From Chrysochromulina tobinii (taxonomy: Eukaryota; Haptophyta; Prymnesiales; Chrysochromulinaceae), in contig JWZX01003181.1 of NCBI GenBank assembly GCA_001275005.1, forward strand, positions 1 to 44,051: 44,051 bases of DNA, written 5' to 3'. Position numbers and translations under genes: made by a program. The notes beneath the pieces are model-generated. The model was not told the origin of the DNA and searched no databases. It saw only the letters and a list, made by a program, of their open reading frames with translations. This document shows positions 26,564-36,382 of this stretch, in pieces; the first letter of the stretch is position 1; every line of letters begins with the position of its first letter.

Positions 26564-27874
26564 ATGAGAGGTAGAATGAATCGTCGGCCTCGCGGCCACG
26601 CCGCCCGTGGAGAGCCCGACGGCGCGATGGCATCGCTGAAGAGTGATGGCATAGAGATCTATCACCCAGCGTCGACCAGCACGCCCGAGATCGATCTCAC
26701 GCACAGTGCATGCGATGTCATGAGTCGAAAATCTAGCAGGCGCGCTCGATCTTCTTTTGAGGATATCACATCACCGAAGAAGGTGTGGACCGAGACTTCC
26801 CGAGAGGATCGCGTTGCTTCTGAGCTGTTGCTCGACCCGCTGCTCTGCCAAACACTTTTGCCTGTTGGCTCGGCATTGATCAACGTGATATCGAGTGAAG
26901 AACATCGGGGACGCACTCACTTCCACTTTGCTCACGGTTTTGGAGCCAGCAGTCTCTCCTTTGAGCGGTTGATGTCTTACATGTGCTCGGCGACGAACCT
27001 GGATGTCGGCGTCGTCTGCGCTCACGACATTGCAGGCTTTGGACAATCGCAGCCGCCCAACCATCACCACGAGTACACGCTGCAGCATGATGGATGCTGC
27101 GTGACGCCGGCTGCTCTCGAGCACGCCCTGGTTCGTGCAGGTCTTCCGGCTGGCGGCGGTAGGGATGCCGGCATAGTATTCTGCGGACACAGCATGGGAT
27201 GCATCTCAGCAGTCTTCAGCGCCGTCGAGTGGCTAGAGCGTGGGCACCGCACCCCATCAGTCCTCCTGGTCGCGCCAGCCATCGCCGCCTCGGCAGGCGC
27301 AGCTGAGGCGTGCCGTTTCGACCTCGCCACGCAGCTCTGGCTGCGCGCGCTCTTTGCTGCCCTCGCATGGGTTCGTGCGGTCGGCGCGTTGGGTGCGATC
27401 GCCATTCGGACGATGATCTTTGGGCTGGTGAGCTTGCCGCGCTTTTGGAAGGGCGGCCTGCATGTCGCGTTCAGCTTCCATTCGGGACTCCCCACAGCGC
27501 GCACGGCCGCACAGTATGCGAGCGCGGCTCAGCGCAAGAATTGGACAGACGGGCTGCTCGCATTCATCGACGCCAATGTGTGGCGCGCCGGCCGCCAACT
27601 GCCGCTCCCACCCACGCCACAGCACGCGCATGCATCGTCGGTTCCGCAGCTCCTACGGCGATTACAAGCTGCGGGCGCTCGCATTTTGATCGTGCACGAC
27701 GAGGGTGACTTGTTGGTGCCGCTCGCCAACAGCCACCGGCTTCTCGCGGCGTTGCCGCCTGGCAAGGCCAGCTTGGAGACGACGCGTGGCTCAGGCCATA
27801 TGCCGCACGAGACTGACGTCGCTGCGTTCACGGCACTTCTCGTCAAGAGCGGATTACTTCGTGAGCTCTCATGA
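26564..27874 (+). CDS. Alpha/beta hydrolase
   Basis: 436 residues. An N-terminal basic leader of about 100 residues precedes a standard alpha/beta hydrolase core: HGFG oxyanion motif (124-127), GHSMG nucleophile elbow with Ser210, an acid in ILIVHDEGDLLVP (about 375) and the catalytic His in GSGHMPHE (about 407). A hydrophobic cap segment lies at about 275-310 (RALFAALAWVRAVGALGAIA). The substrate is unknown; esterase, lipase or epoxide-hydrolase-like activity all remain possible. The start is uncertain because ATGs also occur at codons 5 and 22. Confidence 0.85.
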   Translation: MRGRMNRRPRGHAARGEPDGAMASLKSDGIEIYHPASTSTPEIDLTHSACDVMSRKSSRRARSSFEDITSPKKVWTETSREDRVASELLLDPLLCQTLLPVGSALINVISSEEHRGRTHFHFAHGFGASSLSFERLMSYMCSATNLDVGVVCAHDIAGFGQSQPPNHHHEYTLQHDGCCVTPAALEHALVRAGLPAGGGRDAGIVFCGHSMGCISAVFSAVEWLERGHRTPSVLLVAPAIAASAGAAEACRFDLATQLWLRALFAALAWVRAVGALGAIAIRTMIFGLVSLPRFWKGGLHVAFSFHSGLPTARTAAQYASAAQRKNWTDGLLAFIDANVWRAGRQLPLPPTPQHAHASSVPQLLRRLQAAGARILIVHDEGDLLVPLANSHRLLAALPPGKASLETTRGSGHMPHETDVAAFTALLVKSGLLRELS

Positions 27875-28078
27875 GCTCCCGGTTGCTTAGCAGACGATGC
27901 GTGATTGCGGAGAGTAGGCCGAAGGCTCGTGCAGCGCCGCTTAGTTGAAGTACCACCGGGTATACCGCTAGGTGTTGCTCACGTGCCGTATCGGGAGAAC
28001 TCTGGCCGCATGCGCGCGCGATCGAGGATCGTCGATCGACCCCACATCGTTAGCGGTCCGCACGTCGTTATACACGAT

Positions 28079-28120
28079 ACACAATCGTTCAGCGTCCATA
28101 CACAATCGTTCAGCGTCCAA
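28079..28120. repeat. 21-bp tandem duplication
   Basis: ACACAATCGTTCAGCGTCCA occurs at 28079 and 28100; period 21, one difference at the last base. Confidence 0.9.
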
Positions 28121-28130
28121 GATTAAATTA

Positions 28131-28172
28131 ACTGTACACTCCTCACAGCTCACTGTACACTCCTCACAGCTC
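28131..28172. repeat. 21-bp tandem duplication
   Basis: ACTGTACACTCCTCACAGCT occurs at 28131 and 28152; period 21 and identical. Confidence 0.9.
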
Positions 28173-28445
28173 ACTCGTCTCGCGACACCTCGATACCACG
28201 CTCGCCCGGTCCGTTGGATCGATCGCCGTCGTTCGTCAGTCTGAGTCTCGCAGCTCGATTCATTAGTCTCCGGTTGGTATCGCATGTCCTTGCTCGCCAC
28301 GTCAAGACGCTGGGACTGGACTCGCTTATCTGACGATCCGTGACATTATACAATGAGAGCGGCCCGCACTGGCTTGCTCCGACGGCTTCGATCCTCGCCC
28401 CTGCCCACACACACACTCCCACGTGGCCCAATCAGACCGCCGCCA

Positions 28446-29795
28446 TCAGACAATGCTGGAGAGTGCCTCGCTGGCCGCTGCGGCGTTGTCCATGGGTACC
28501 ATGTGCCCTGCGCCATCGATGGCATAGAAGCTCAGCTTAGCCCCGTTCGGTCCGGAAGCCGAGCGCACGCTCCCAGTGATGGCATGCCCAACCTTGAGCG
28601 GCGCGAACGGCGTGTTCGCCCACTTCGTCGAACCTCCCCACACGAGCGACGTGTTCGCCATCTCGAGCGCGCCCACCCAGTTGCATGCAGTGTCTTGCTT
28701 GCCATAATAGAACGTCACGTCGATGCCCTCTTCCAGCGCACGACTCAGCGAACCCGAGTACGAGAAAGTGTCGTGGTCGTCGAAGGTTGGAAGGCCTACG
28801 CAGCCCGCCGCGCAGCCGCCAAAGGCCTCCTGCCCCGCCGTGCCGCACACGTTGAGCGCCTCCTTGACTTCGTCCCGCAAGAACCAGTCGGACCACTCCT
28901 TGTAATTGTACGAGGTGCAGCCGCAGCACTCCTGGTCGACTAGACGGTAGTCATAGAAGTTGGGAGAGTAGCCGAGGGTCTTGGCCATGAGCGTGCGCGC
29001 CGCCCCGTCGCTCGTGGGCGTGGGCACGCCGTCGGGGATGAGCTTCTGCGCCTTGGTGTACTCGCCAAAGCTGCCGCCCTGCACGGTTCCGTTGACGATG
29101 CCGTTGCCGATCAAGAGAGCTTTGAGTGGGATCTGCTCTGCGGTCGGGCGGCCCATGTTGTAGTCAAGCACGGCGTTGGCCCATGCCGGCACGTAGTGCC
29201 CTCCGTACGATTCGCTCGCCAGGATCAACTTGCGGTGCGCGTGCTCCGGGAAGGCCCGGTACCACCCGAGGATGAACTGCACGAGGTCCTTACCGGCTGC
29301 GACCGACGAGGTCACCTTGCGGCCGGTGCCGGTTGAGTAGCCCACATACCGTGGCTGGTCGACGAAGATGGAATGGACTTGATTGTTGAACGCGTACGCG
29401 TTGCGCGAGAGAGTACCGCTGAAACCCGTCTTGGCCGAGGCCTTGGCGTCCCAAAGCCACATCGGACCACCCTCGGTGGTGGCACCCTCCATCGCCGAGC
29501 AGCCAGGCCCGCCGTTGGACCAGATGAGCACCGGCGCGTCCGCCGGCGCCGCGGATGTAGCGCCCGTGAACCAATAGAAGAGGTAGTCCTCCGCAGTCAC
29601 ATTGATGTAGCCGCTTTCCATCACAAAGTCGACCACCGGCTCGAAGCCCACCAAATATTGTGAGGGAAAATTGACGGGAGCTCGGGTGATCGGCTCTTTG
29701 CACGGTAGCTGACTGGGCGTCGCTACTTCCGGCCAGGGCTTAGATGGGTCCTGCAGGCGGCTGAGAACAAAGGCTAAGAACGTGTGCATGGCCAT
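28446..29795 (-). CDS. Serine carboxypeptidase (family S10)
   Basis: 449 residues from ATG 29793-29795. This start gives MAMHTFLAFVLSRL, a weak signal-like N-terminus; the upstream codons look like UTR. Family S10 motifs are all present: WSNGGPGCSAMEG (92-104), nucleophile ESYGGHYVPAW with Ser196, Asp in GKQDTACNWVGAL and His in GAGHMVPMD near the C-terminus. Several Cys residues fit the usual disulfides. It should remove C-terminal residues from peptides at acid pH in a vacuole or lysosome. Lipid- or acyl-transferring relatives exist, so the reaction is not certain. It is divergent from the BART gene, with 213 bp between starts. Confidence 0.93.
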   Translation of the reverse strand: MAMHTFLAFVLSRLQDPSKPWPEVATPSQLPCKEPITRAPVNFPSQYLVGFEPVVDFVMESGYINVTAEDYLFYWFTGATSAAPADAPVLIWSNGGPGCSAMEGATTEGGPMWLWDAKASAKTGFSGTLSRNAYAFNNQVHSIFVDQPRYVGYSTGTGRKVTSSVAAGKDLVQFILGWYRAFPEHAHRKLILASESYGGHYVPAWANAVLDYNMGRPTAEQIPLKALLIGNGIVNGTVQGGSFGEYTKAQKLIPDGVPTPTSDGAARTLMAKTLGYSPNFYDYRLVDQECCGCTSYNYKEWSDWFLRDEVKEALNVCGTAGQEAFGGCAAGCVGLPTFDDHDTFSYSGSLSRALEEGIDVTFYYGKQDTACNWVGALEMANTSLVWGGSTKWANTPFAPLKVGHAITGSVRSASGPNGAKLSFYAIDGAGHMVPMDNAAAASEALSSIV

Positions 29796-30008
29796 TTTGA
29801 GGGTCCCGAGCTGCCCGCGGGCTCGCCGACGCTCACAGGGGAGAGGGAGTACACGAGTTCGTTCCCCTCTCGCTTGAAAACCGGTGTGAACATCCCGGTG
29901 TGAAAATATCGGTTCACACATCTACACACGTTAATGCCCCGGCCACACACGTGAAGATCGCGGGTGTTAATCATATGAAGGCCGCGGAAATCGAGAGGAC
30001 GCCATCAC

Positions 30009-30563
30009 ATGTGCCCAGCTGCGGGCAGATGTATGACTTCAGAGCACGATGATGAAGAGGAGGTGCACGATGAACAGGTGGCTCCTCCGGGCGGCCTCAG
30101 CGCGATCGCAGCAGAGATGGCCAGCACGCGCGCGATGGCAGCCAGCTTCTTTGGTGGAGATTTAGAACCCGTAGGAGACGGCGAGGTGCTTGCCGAAGCG
30201 TTGCGAAGTATTCTGAAGGCCATCGATCGAGATGAGATCATCGAGGACTTCGTAGACTCCAACGCCCTTGCGTTCGCAGAACACTCAATCGATGCCGAGC
30301 AACGGCTTGAATGGGCGCCACTCTACAACAAGTATGTCGAGCTTGTCGAGCTGGTGATCAAGGATCGTCTTGATGAGTTGGATTGCTCAGCGGAAGACTT
30401 ATTCAAATACGCTCGACGGTACAGCGATGAGGACCCGGGCGCTCGTCGGCTACTGCGCAAAGTGCACGCCTTGGAAGAGTATCGCGAGTTCTGTGGCATG
30501 ATGCAAGCCGCCCATCGAAGGACACACGCACGATCAGAATGCGTCGTGGTTGGTGATGTGTGA
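30009..30563 (+). CDS. BART-domain protein (ARL2-binding type)
   Basis: 184 residues. After an acidic leader, residues about 75-165 form the helical BART fold: IIEDFVDSNALAFAEHS, LEWAPLYNKYVELVELVIKD, CSAEDLFKYARRY and EYREFCGMM. The domain binds GTP-loaded ARL2/ARL3 GTPases and occurs in ARL2BP and CFAP36. These link to mitochondria, tubulin folding or cilia. Which of these applies cannot be told from the sequence. Confidence 0.78.
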   Translation: MCPAAGRCMTSEHDDEEEVHDEQVAPPGGLSAIAAEMASTRAMAASFFGGDLEPVGDGEVLAEALRSILKAIDRDEIIEDFVDSNALAFAEHSIDAEQRLEWAPLYNKYVELVELVIKDRLDELDCSAEDLFKYARRYSDEDPGARRLLRKVHALEEYREFCGMMQAAHRRTHARSECVVVGDV

Positions 30564-31058
30564 AGTGGGGTAAAGCTCTCATGTACGTGTACATGTAAAA
30601 TGAGTGCGTTCACAGTCTGAAGGGTTTATGAATTCACCAAGAGGACCTCCAAGCTCCACAAGGACGACCCCGGCGGTACAGGGACTGCACATTAAGATAG
30701 CGATCGCCCACCGCAGGCGCCAGCTTTTCCCAGGAGTCGATCGAGGACCCCGGGGCCCTCCCACCCCAACCACTCTCAGTAAGACAGCGGGCCGGCGGTA
30801 CAAAGCCAAGGGTTTCCAACTCAAAGCGAGTTTCGCACAGGTTCACGCTCATTCCGTTTTTGCAGGTGAATGTTGCTCCTTGGCTGTGAACGCGCTGACT
30901 CTTTTCGAAAAAGCATCCAGCGCTCTTGCGGCCCCTCGAAAAATGATGATGATGTGTGAAAACATTCACTTGCGTCTGTGCGTTGTTAACCGCATCCGTA
31001 TGTACGCCGGTCCGGTGTCTTGGGTGTCGAATTCTAAACATTGGCTGTGTGAACGGTC
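30564..31058. other. Intergenic region upstream of the glycosyltransferase
   Basis: 495 bp with no convincing coding frame on either strand. The plus strand is pyrimidine-mixed and without strong repeats. Confidence 0.5.
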
Positions 31059-33545
31059 ATGTCGGCCGCCGCGGCGGTGCGGGCAGCGCGGCCCTTGGTC
31101 GTGTGCACCGTCTTCTTCGGGCCGTTGCCGCCGTGGCTACCAATCACATTGCACTCGATGGCGGCCAACGATCGTGTCGATTTCATCGTCGTTGGCGACG
31201 CTCCACCGCCATCGGTGCTGCCGCCGAACGTTCGCTTTGAGACGATTGCGTACACAGCCATGCAGGCGCGGCTGACGCAGCTCACGGGTCGGTCCGTGGT
31301 GTACACGAATACGTACAAGGCCAACGACATCAAGCCGTTGCTGCCTGCGCTCTATCCTGAGGCCATACGCGGCTACGAGTGGTGGGGATGGGCTGATCTC
31401 GACGTCATCTTCGGCGACTTGCTCAAGTTTGTCGAGCTCGCGCTGGCGCAGCCCGCGTGCTGCCGCGGCCTCGAGTACGGGTGCACCAAGCGTGCGTGGC
31501 GCGATCCGCGCTCCCCGTGCTTCAACTCGTCGCGCGGTCGCGAGCCTGCGGACACCTACGGCGACCGTGACTCGTGCCGGTGCCGCGAGGGCGAGAGGGT
31601 GACGGCGATCTCGCCGCTGTACCCGAACCCGTGGCGCAAAAAGTGCTGGGGCCCCTTCACGCTGTTCCGCGTGTCGGCGGGCGCGCGCCTCTTCGAGGAG
31701 ACTCCCAAGTGGCGCGCCGCCCTTGCGACGGCCGAGTACACGCACTTCGATGAGTGGTGGGGTCCGTTTGTGCAGCAGGGCTTCGAGTCGATGGGCGACG
31801 TGATGACCCGCCTGTCGGACGAGGGGCGGCTGGTCATGTCGCGCGCACGGCTGCCGTTCTCCGAGGCCAAGTCGTGCGTCGACATCGAGTGCACGTTTTG
31901 CCCGTGTGGCGCCACGCGTTTCGTGTTGCGGGGGCGCACCCTCACGGTCAACGATGAGGAGAGCATGATCTTGCACCTTGCTGAGGCTAAGCCCGCATGG
32001 CTCACGCTTGCCGCGAACGCTGCCGCCGGTGCGGGCGGCAGCGCTGGCTGGCGCGTGCCTGCGTACGCGCCCGGCCAGCCGAGCTGCTTCGAGGTGAGTC
32101 ACCTCGGTCTCTATGCCGCCGACGCCGCGCTCCGGGCGGTGGGTAGTGCCATGCTACACGCGGCGACGCGCTACGAACGGCATCGGCCTGTCTCGGACCA
32201 CGCGGCCGCCGCCCTCGTGTACCCTAAGCACAACGCCACCGCCGGCGGCGGACTCGACCCCAAGGCAAGTCAAGTCAAGGCAGTCGGCTCGCCGCGCCTC
32301 TCCGTCCTGCCGTGCACCTTGGACCGCTTGGAGGCCTCGCACGCCGCGGCTGGTCCTGGCGACGGCACGCACAGCAGGGGCAGCGGCAACGGTGGCAGCG
32401 GCAACGGTGGCAGCGGCAACGGTGGCGTGATGGTCGCGGCCGCGGCCGCGACGCCCGGAACGACGCCCGATGCTCACACGCGTCGTACCGGGCACGCGAC
32501 GCCCGGAGCTCTAACGGCTCTAACGGCTCTAACGGCTCTAACGGCTGCTCGCGCCGCGCTGCGTGATCTCCATGCCAGGTACGACGCGTATACGGGCGCC
32601 GAGCGCTTGCGCACCCTCGCGTGGCTGTGTGCCTGGGAGAGACTCTCCACTGACTACAACGAGTCCTTGGAAGGCGTCGACCTGAGCGCGCAGGGCGCGC
32701 GCCGCCTGCCGCTGCTCTTCGGCAACCGGCGTGTTCGCTTCGGCTTGTACGGCGGCGAGCGGGTCGGCTGGTGGCGCCAGACGGTGAACACGAGCGTCGC
32801 CGCTGAGGAGGGACCGGTGCCGGCACTGCGGCCCGATCGGTGCGCCCTCGCGGGCGCTTGTGGCGGCGCGTGCGGGGCACAGCCCATGCCGTGTGCGGTC
32901 CGATCGGCGCCGATGTGCGTGCTCTGCAGCGCCTCGGGTGCGCGCCAGGGCCGCAAGCGTGCTGGACGAGCGCCACTTCGGATACACGGCCGGCGGCTCA
33001 AGGCGCGCCGCGCGACCGTGTACGACTTGAAGGGTCCGCCCATCAAGGGCGTGCCCTGCCTGCCCGAGGTGGTGGAGGACGATCCCCTAGACGGGCGCAC
33101 AGGCAGCGGCGCCCAAGACGGCGCGAGCCCTACCGAGGTGCAATCTCGACTCGCCGAGGTGCAATCTCGTCTCGCCGAGGTGCAAGAGCGAATCTTCGAC
33201 GCGTACCTGCAGCTGCAAAAGGTTCAGCGCGACGAGCGCGCGCGCACCCGCCGCTGGATGTGCTCGTGGCTCTACAAGCTCAAGGCGTGCGACGACGCGG
33301 AGGCTTTGCAGCGCCGTCTTGGGCGCCGGCCTTCCGAGGGGCCTCCCGAGGGCGCCGTCTTGGGCGTCTCCACACGCTTGGTGGCACTGGCCGCGCCCGT
33401 GACGACGCGTCGCTGCCGCCGCATCGCGCCACCCGACCACGCGGTCAGTACGGGCGATCCCGCGCTCGGGTGGGGTGGGCTGCACGTGCCGCAGCTCAAC
33501 TCGACCGCGATGAACGCGCTGCTCTTTCGCTTTCGATGCTGGTGA
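31059..33545 (+). CDS. DUF6625-like glycosyltransferase with long C-terminal extension
   Basis: 828 residues. The first 330 residues resemble the DUF6625 glycosyltransferase-like family: a beta-strand start VVCTVFFGPLPPWLP, the segment YKANDIKPLLPALYPE, then WWGWADLDVIFGD with a DxD-type motif (Asp113, Asp115), CWGPFTLFRV and HFDEWWGPFVQQGFESMGD. The DxD would bind the metal and nucleotide sugar. The remaining 500 residues are less familiar: Ala/Gly-rich linkers with in-frame repeats, Cys-rich patches, and a predicted coiled coil where EVQSRLA is repeated. No signal peptide or anchor is obvious at this start. Acceptor and sugar are unknown. Confidence 0.75.
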   Translation: MSAAAAVRAARPLVVCTVFFGPLPPWLPITLHSMAANDRVDFIVVGDAPPPSVLPPNVRFETIAYTAMQARLTQLTGRSVVYTNTYKANDIKPLLPALYPEAIRGYEWWGWADLDVIFGDLLKFVELALAQPACCRGLEYGCTKRAWRDPRSPCFNSSRGREPADTYGDRDSCRCREGERVTAISPLYPNPWRKKCWGPFTLFRVSAGARLFEETPKWRAALATAEYTHFDEWWGPFVQQGFESMGDVMTRLSDEGRLVMSRARLPFSEAKSCVDIECTFCPCGATRFVLRGRTLTVNDEESMILHLAEAKPAWLTLAANAAAGAGGSAGWRVPAYAPGQPSCFEVSHLGLYAADAALRAVGSAMLHAATRYERHRPVSDHAAAALVYPKHNATAGGGLDPKASQVKAVGSPRLSVLPCTLDRLEASHAAAGPGDGTHSRGSGNGGSGNGGSGNGGVMVAAAAATPGTTPDAHTRRTGHATPGALTALTALTALTAARAALRDLHARYDAYTGAERLRTLAWLCAWERLSTDYNESLEGVDLSAQGARRLPLLFGNRRVRFGLYGGERVGWWRQTVNTSVAAEEGPVPALRPDRCALAGACGGACGAQPMPCAVRSAPMCVLCSASGARQGRKRAGRAPLRIHGRRLKARRATVYDLKGPPIKGVPCLPEVVEDDPLDGRTGSGAQDGASPTEVQSRLAEVQSRLAEVQERIFDAYLQLQKVQRDERARTRRWMCSWLYKLKACDDAEALQRRLGRRPSEGPPEGAVLGVSTRLVALAAPVTTRRCRRIAPPDHAVSTGDPALGWGGLHVPQLNSTAMNALLFRFRCW
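32379..32423 (+). repeat. 15-bp coding tandem repeat
   Basis: GGCAGCGGCAACGGT in three perfect copies, encoding Gly/Ser/Asn linker in the glycosyltransferase. Confidence 0.9.
32512..32547 (+). repeat. 9-bp coding tandem repeat
   Basis: TAACGGCTC in four copies (the last with one change), encoding a Leu-Thr-Ala run. Confidence 0.9.
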
Positions 33546-35131
33546 AGCTCGTGCACCACACGCGCACCTCGAAGAATGTGCAACGAATATGCGGCGGAAG
33601 CTGTAAGCCCCCCAGCCCCGCGAATACTCGGGGACGGACACGGGACGGGCGCCGCCGCCGGGAACCGGCACTTACCTTCTCCGGACCGCGGGAAAGCGCG
33701 CTCGGCCGTCTGCGCATCGTCGCCACCCCGCACGCCGGCGGAGATGCAGATGGGCGTGGCCCGTCCGTGTGAGCATCAGGCTAAGACAGCTCTCAACTCC
33801 ACATAATTAGATTCTCACAACGACGACGCGTATACGCACACAAGAAAAGACGCCCAACTCCAGGCTACGAAAATCAGAGTAGTCCATTAGACACGAATCG
33901 AAACAAGGCTCAGCACGACAATTGACACCACCGTCCCACCGCAACGGAGTCCTTCAACTGCCTTCACACGTCGTAGGATGTCTGCGCAAGGGAAGTGACT
34001 CCATGCGTCCGTGCACCCTTCAAGCAGACGGGCGAACGAACTGGCGGTGCTGCCACTCGTACTTCGGAAATTTGGTCACTGGGCCCTCGGGCGAAGGGAT
34101 TGCATCCTTGTACCATCCATGGTTCTCGTGCGAGTACTGCACAACGCAACACGAGTGCGCCGGGTGTCAGACAAGTAAGGGGCTTGGCAGGTCCGAGGTG
34201 CTCGCGGCTTACCACGCCGTCAGCAGCCCAGCCCGAACGCAAGGGGATGCCGTTTTGCTGCGGAGGGAAGGCAGCGCCAGCATGGGGGTACTTCTTCACG
34301 TTGACGGCGAAGAGGTTGGCAGTGCACGTCCTCTCGAACGGATTGGGTGCGCCCTTATACTGGTTCGGGTCCGCGCTCTTGGGGTCGATTTCTCTGAAGA
34401 CCCACTCCATTGTGTTCCGCGCGATGTGAGAGGCAGAGAGTCGTGTATGAAGCGTTCGATGGAACTTCGACATGTTTTCTGCGTCACCTTCGGCGTGGCC
34501 GTGGGGGGCATTGGCGGCGTGCCGGGTCGCTAACGACGGCGGTTCCCGCTGCTCTGGTGCTACCTCGCAGCGGCTCTTCAGTCGACGTCGACATTCTCGT
34601 GCGACAAGACATCAATAACGCGCACGCGAGCAAGCTCTTTTTGCAAGAATGTCGAAATTTGCCTGTGGGCTACGAGTGCACGAGTGAGCGTGCCGAGCAT
34701 GTCGAGGCGCTCTACTTTGCTATTGGACAGCCTACAGTCGCCCCGCTTCGAGCTCGCGGTGCGACAGAGGCACCCAAGATCCACACACACTGTGGTCGCC
34801 TCATCCCGTCAGCCGTGTAGTGTGATGTGCCTGAGCTGGTGGGCTACAGGTGCATAGAGCGGCGTGCCGAGCACTCCGAGGCGATCTACGTTGCTATCGG
34901 AGAGCCTACACTCACTTCGGCTCGAGCTCGCGGTGCGAAGGATGCACCCGAGATCCACACACCATGTGGTCGCCTCATGTCGTGCGTGTGCTGGCGTGCT
35001 GGCAACCGCCACTGAGGCTCGCCCAACCTGTAGAGACCCTCTGATGAGAGTATGACGAGTGTCTGTATGCTATTACTACAATGTGAATTACAACAACGAA
35101 GAGAAGAATGCTAGAACACCGGCGACACCTT
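33546..35131. other. Gene-poor region, 1.6 kb
   Basis: No gene is well supported. Overlapping open frames of 169 residues (33964-34473, minus) and 203 residues (33922-34533, plus) cover the same bases. Neither has a recognisable domain, and at most one can be real. The right half holds a diverged tandem duplication (34665-34985). The region may be transposon- or repeat-derived. Confidence 0.5.
34665..34985. repeat. Diverged tandem duplication, about 165-bp unit
   Basis: Two units, about 34665-34805 and 34830-34985, share blocks such as GTGGGCTAC, CGTGCCGAGCA, CGAGCTCGCGGTGCGA and TGTGGTCGCCTCAT. In every frame the differences fall on all codon positions equally, so there is no sign that a protein was being conserved. 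Confidence 0.8.
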
Positions 35132-36162
35132 TTATAGAGTGGTCCTTACACCGGCATCGAGCCATGCTATGCGACATGCGGCCTTTGCAGTGTCGAGCAG
35201 CAGCTGCGTGACCTCCTCCTCGGCGTACGGCTGGTTCTTGGCGGCGGCGCGGCCCATCTCGACCGCGAGCACGCCCTCCGCTGCGCCCAGCACCGTTGGC
35301 CCCCGCCAGCGGCTGCGTCTCGCGCCGGCGCGTCTCGAGCTCCACCAGCCAGTGTGGCGAGCCTTTCACGCCTCGATGCCCACTCACGCATGACCTCGTC
35401 ATCATCCTTGATCCAGCCCATCATGGTGCTGTAGGGGACGCGGTGGAGCAGGGTGCCGTCCGCTGTCTTCTTGCGCAGATCGGTCGACGTGATCTTCTTG
35501 GACTGGAGCAGGCGCGCCACCGCCACGACGTCCTCCCAGAAGTAGTCAGTCCCCGCGCCGTACGATGTTGTTGGCACGACGACGAGCGCGGTGCCACGGG
35601 GGGCGAGTCGCATCCGCTTCTTCCCATCGCCCCCCATCGCCGCGGGCGCAGCCGCAGCAGCCGCCTCCGCCTCCACCATAGTGACGGGACGCTTGAGTGA
35701 TCTCACTGCTGCCACAGCGGCGCTGGCAGCAGCCGCTGCCACCCCCCGCATGATGCCGGCTGTCGTCGGGCTGTAGCCGAACGATGCTATCGCAGACTCT
35801 GCCGCCGCGCTCGCAGCTGCTGCGGCCACAGCCTGACTTGGGCTCGCATGTGGCTCTGCTGGAGGGTTGCGTTCTCGCAGCGGCGAAGGTGGATAGGTGC
35901 CTTTGCGCGGCGCCGCCAGTCCAACGACCTTGACCGTGGGCACCTTCTTGAGCGCTGTCGACGCGCGGGAGCCCCCCGACAGCTTTCCGGCTGCGCGGGC
36001 GGTCTCCTTCCCCGTCGGCATCAGTGGACGAGAGGACGAGAGCGCTCGCGGGAGCGTGTCGAAGTTTTCCTCGTGTCGAAGTTCCCTCGAACGCTTCATA
36101 GTGTGCCGTTTCTCTCGGTCCACAAGTTCGTTTTCAACTTTCATGTTTTCATGTTTACACAT
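35132..36162 (-). pseudogene. Decayed gene with helix-turn-helix-like segment, possibly transposase-derived
   Basis: The frame from ATG 36160-36162 runs through a basic N-terminus, a long Ala-rich stretch and a nuclear-localisation-like GGDGKKRMRL. Then comes a helical segment with a candidate HTH (SKKITSTDLRKKTADGTLL, then VPYSTMMGWIKDDDEVMREW). Near 35345 coding sense passes to the next frame (VELETRRRETQPL) after what looks like a 4-bp CTGG duplication. Near 35307 it passes to the third frame (TVLGAAEGVLAVEMGR, EEEVTQLLLDTAKAA), apparently through one extra G, and stops at 35132-35134. HTH plus a short C-terminal remnant suggests a DNA-transposon or CENP-B/pogo-like origin, but no DDE catalytic motif is visible. 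Confidence 0.5.
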
Positions 36163-36382
36163 CCCAAAAACGGGAGGTAGGCCGCTGCTCCCGTTGGGTC
36201 CGGAGATACACGGCCCAAGCGAGACGGTGTGGGTCTGTGTAAACGAGTGATTCGATCACTCATACTTGCGTCCTTGAAGCTCCGTCCTTCGCTCCGTCCT
36301 ATGGATTCCGTTCGTCTCACCTAGTACCTGCCTCTCCTTCAACCGTCTGCATTGGTACGAGCATCGCACCGGCGGCTGCTGC

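Larger units (their letters stand above)
27875..28445. other. Intergenic region with two adjacent 21-bp duplications
   Basis: 3' flanks of the hydrolase and carboxypeptidase genes. No gene is seen. It holds two unrelated perfect or near-perfect 21-bp tandem duplications only 10 bp apart (next two entries). Confidence 0.5.

Noticed and set aside
33964-34473. 169-residue minus-strand open frame as a gene
   Set aside because: It overlaps an equally long plus-strand frame and has no recognisable domain, so neither is supported.
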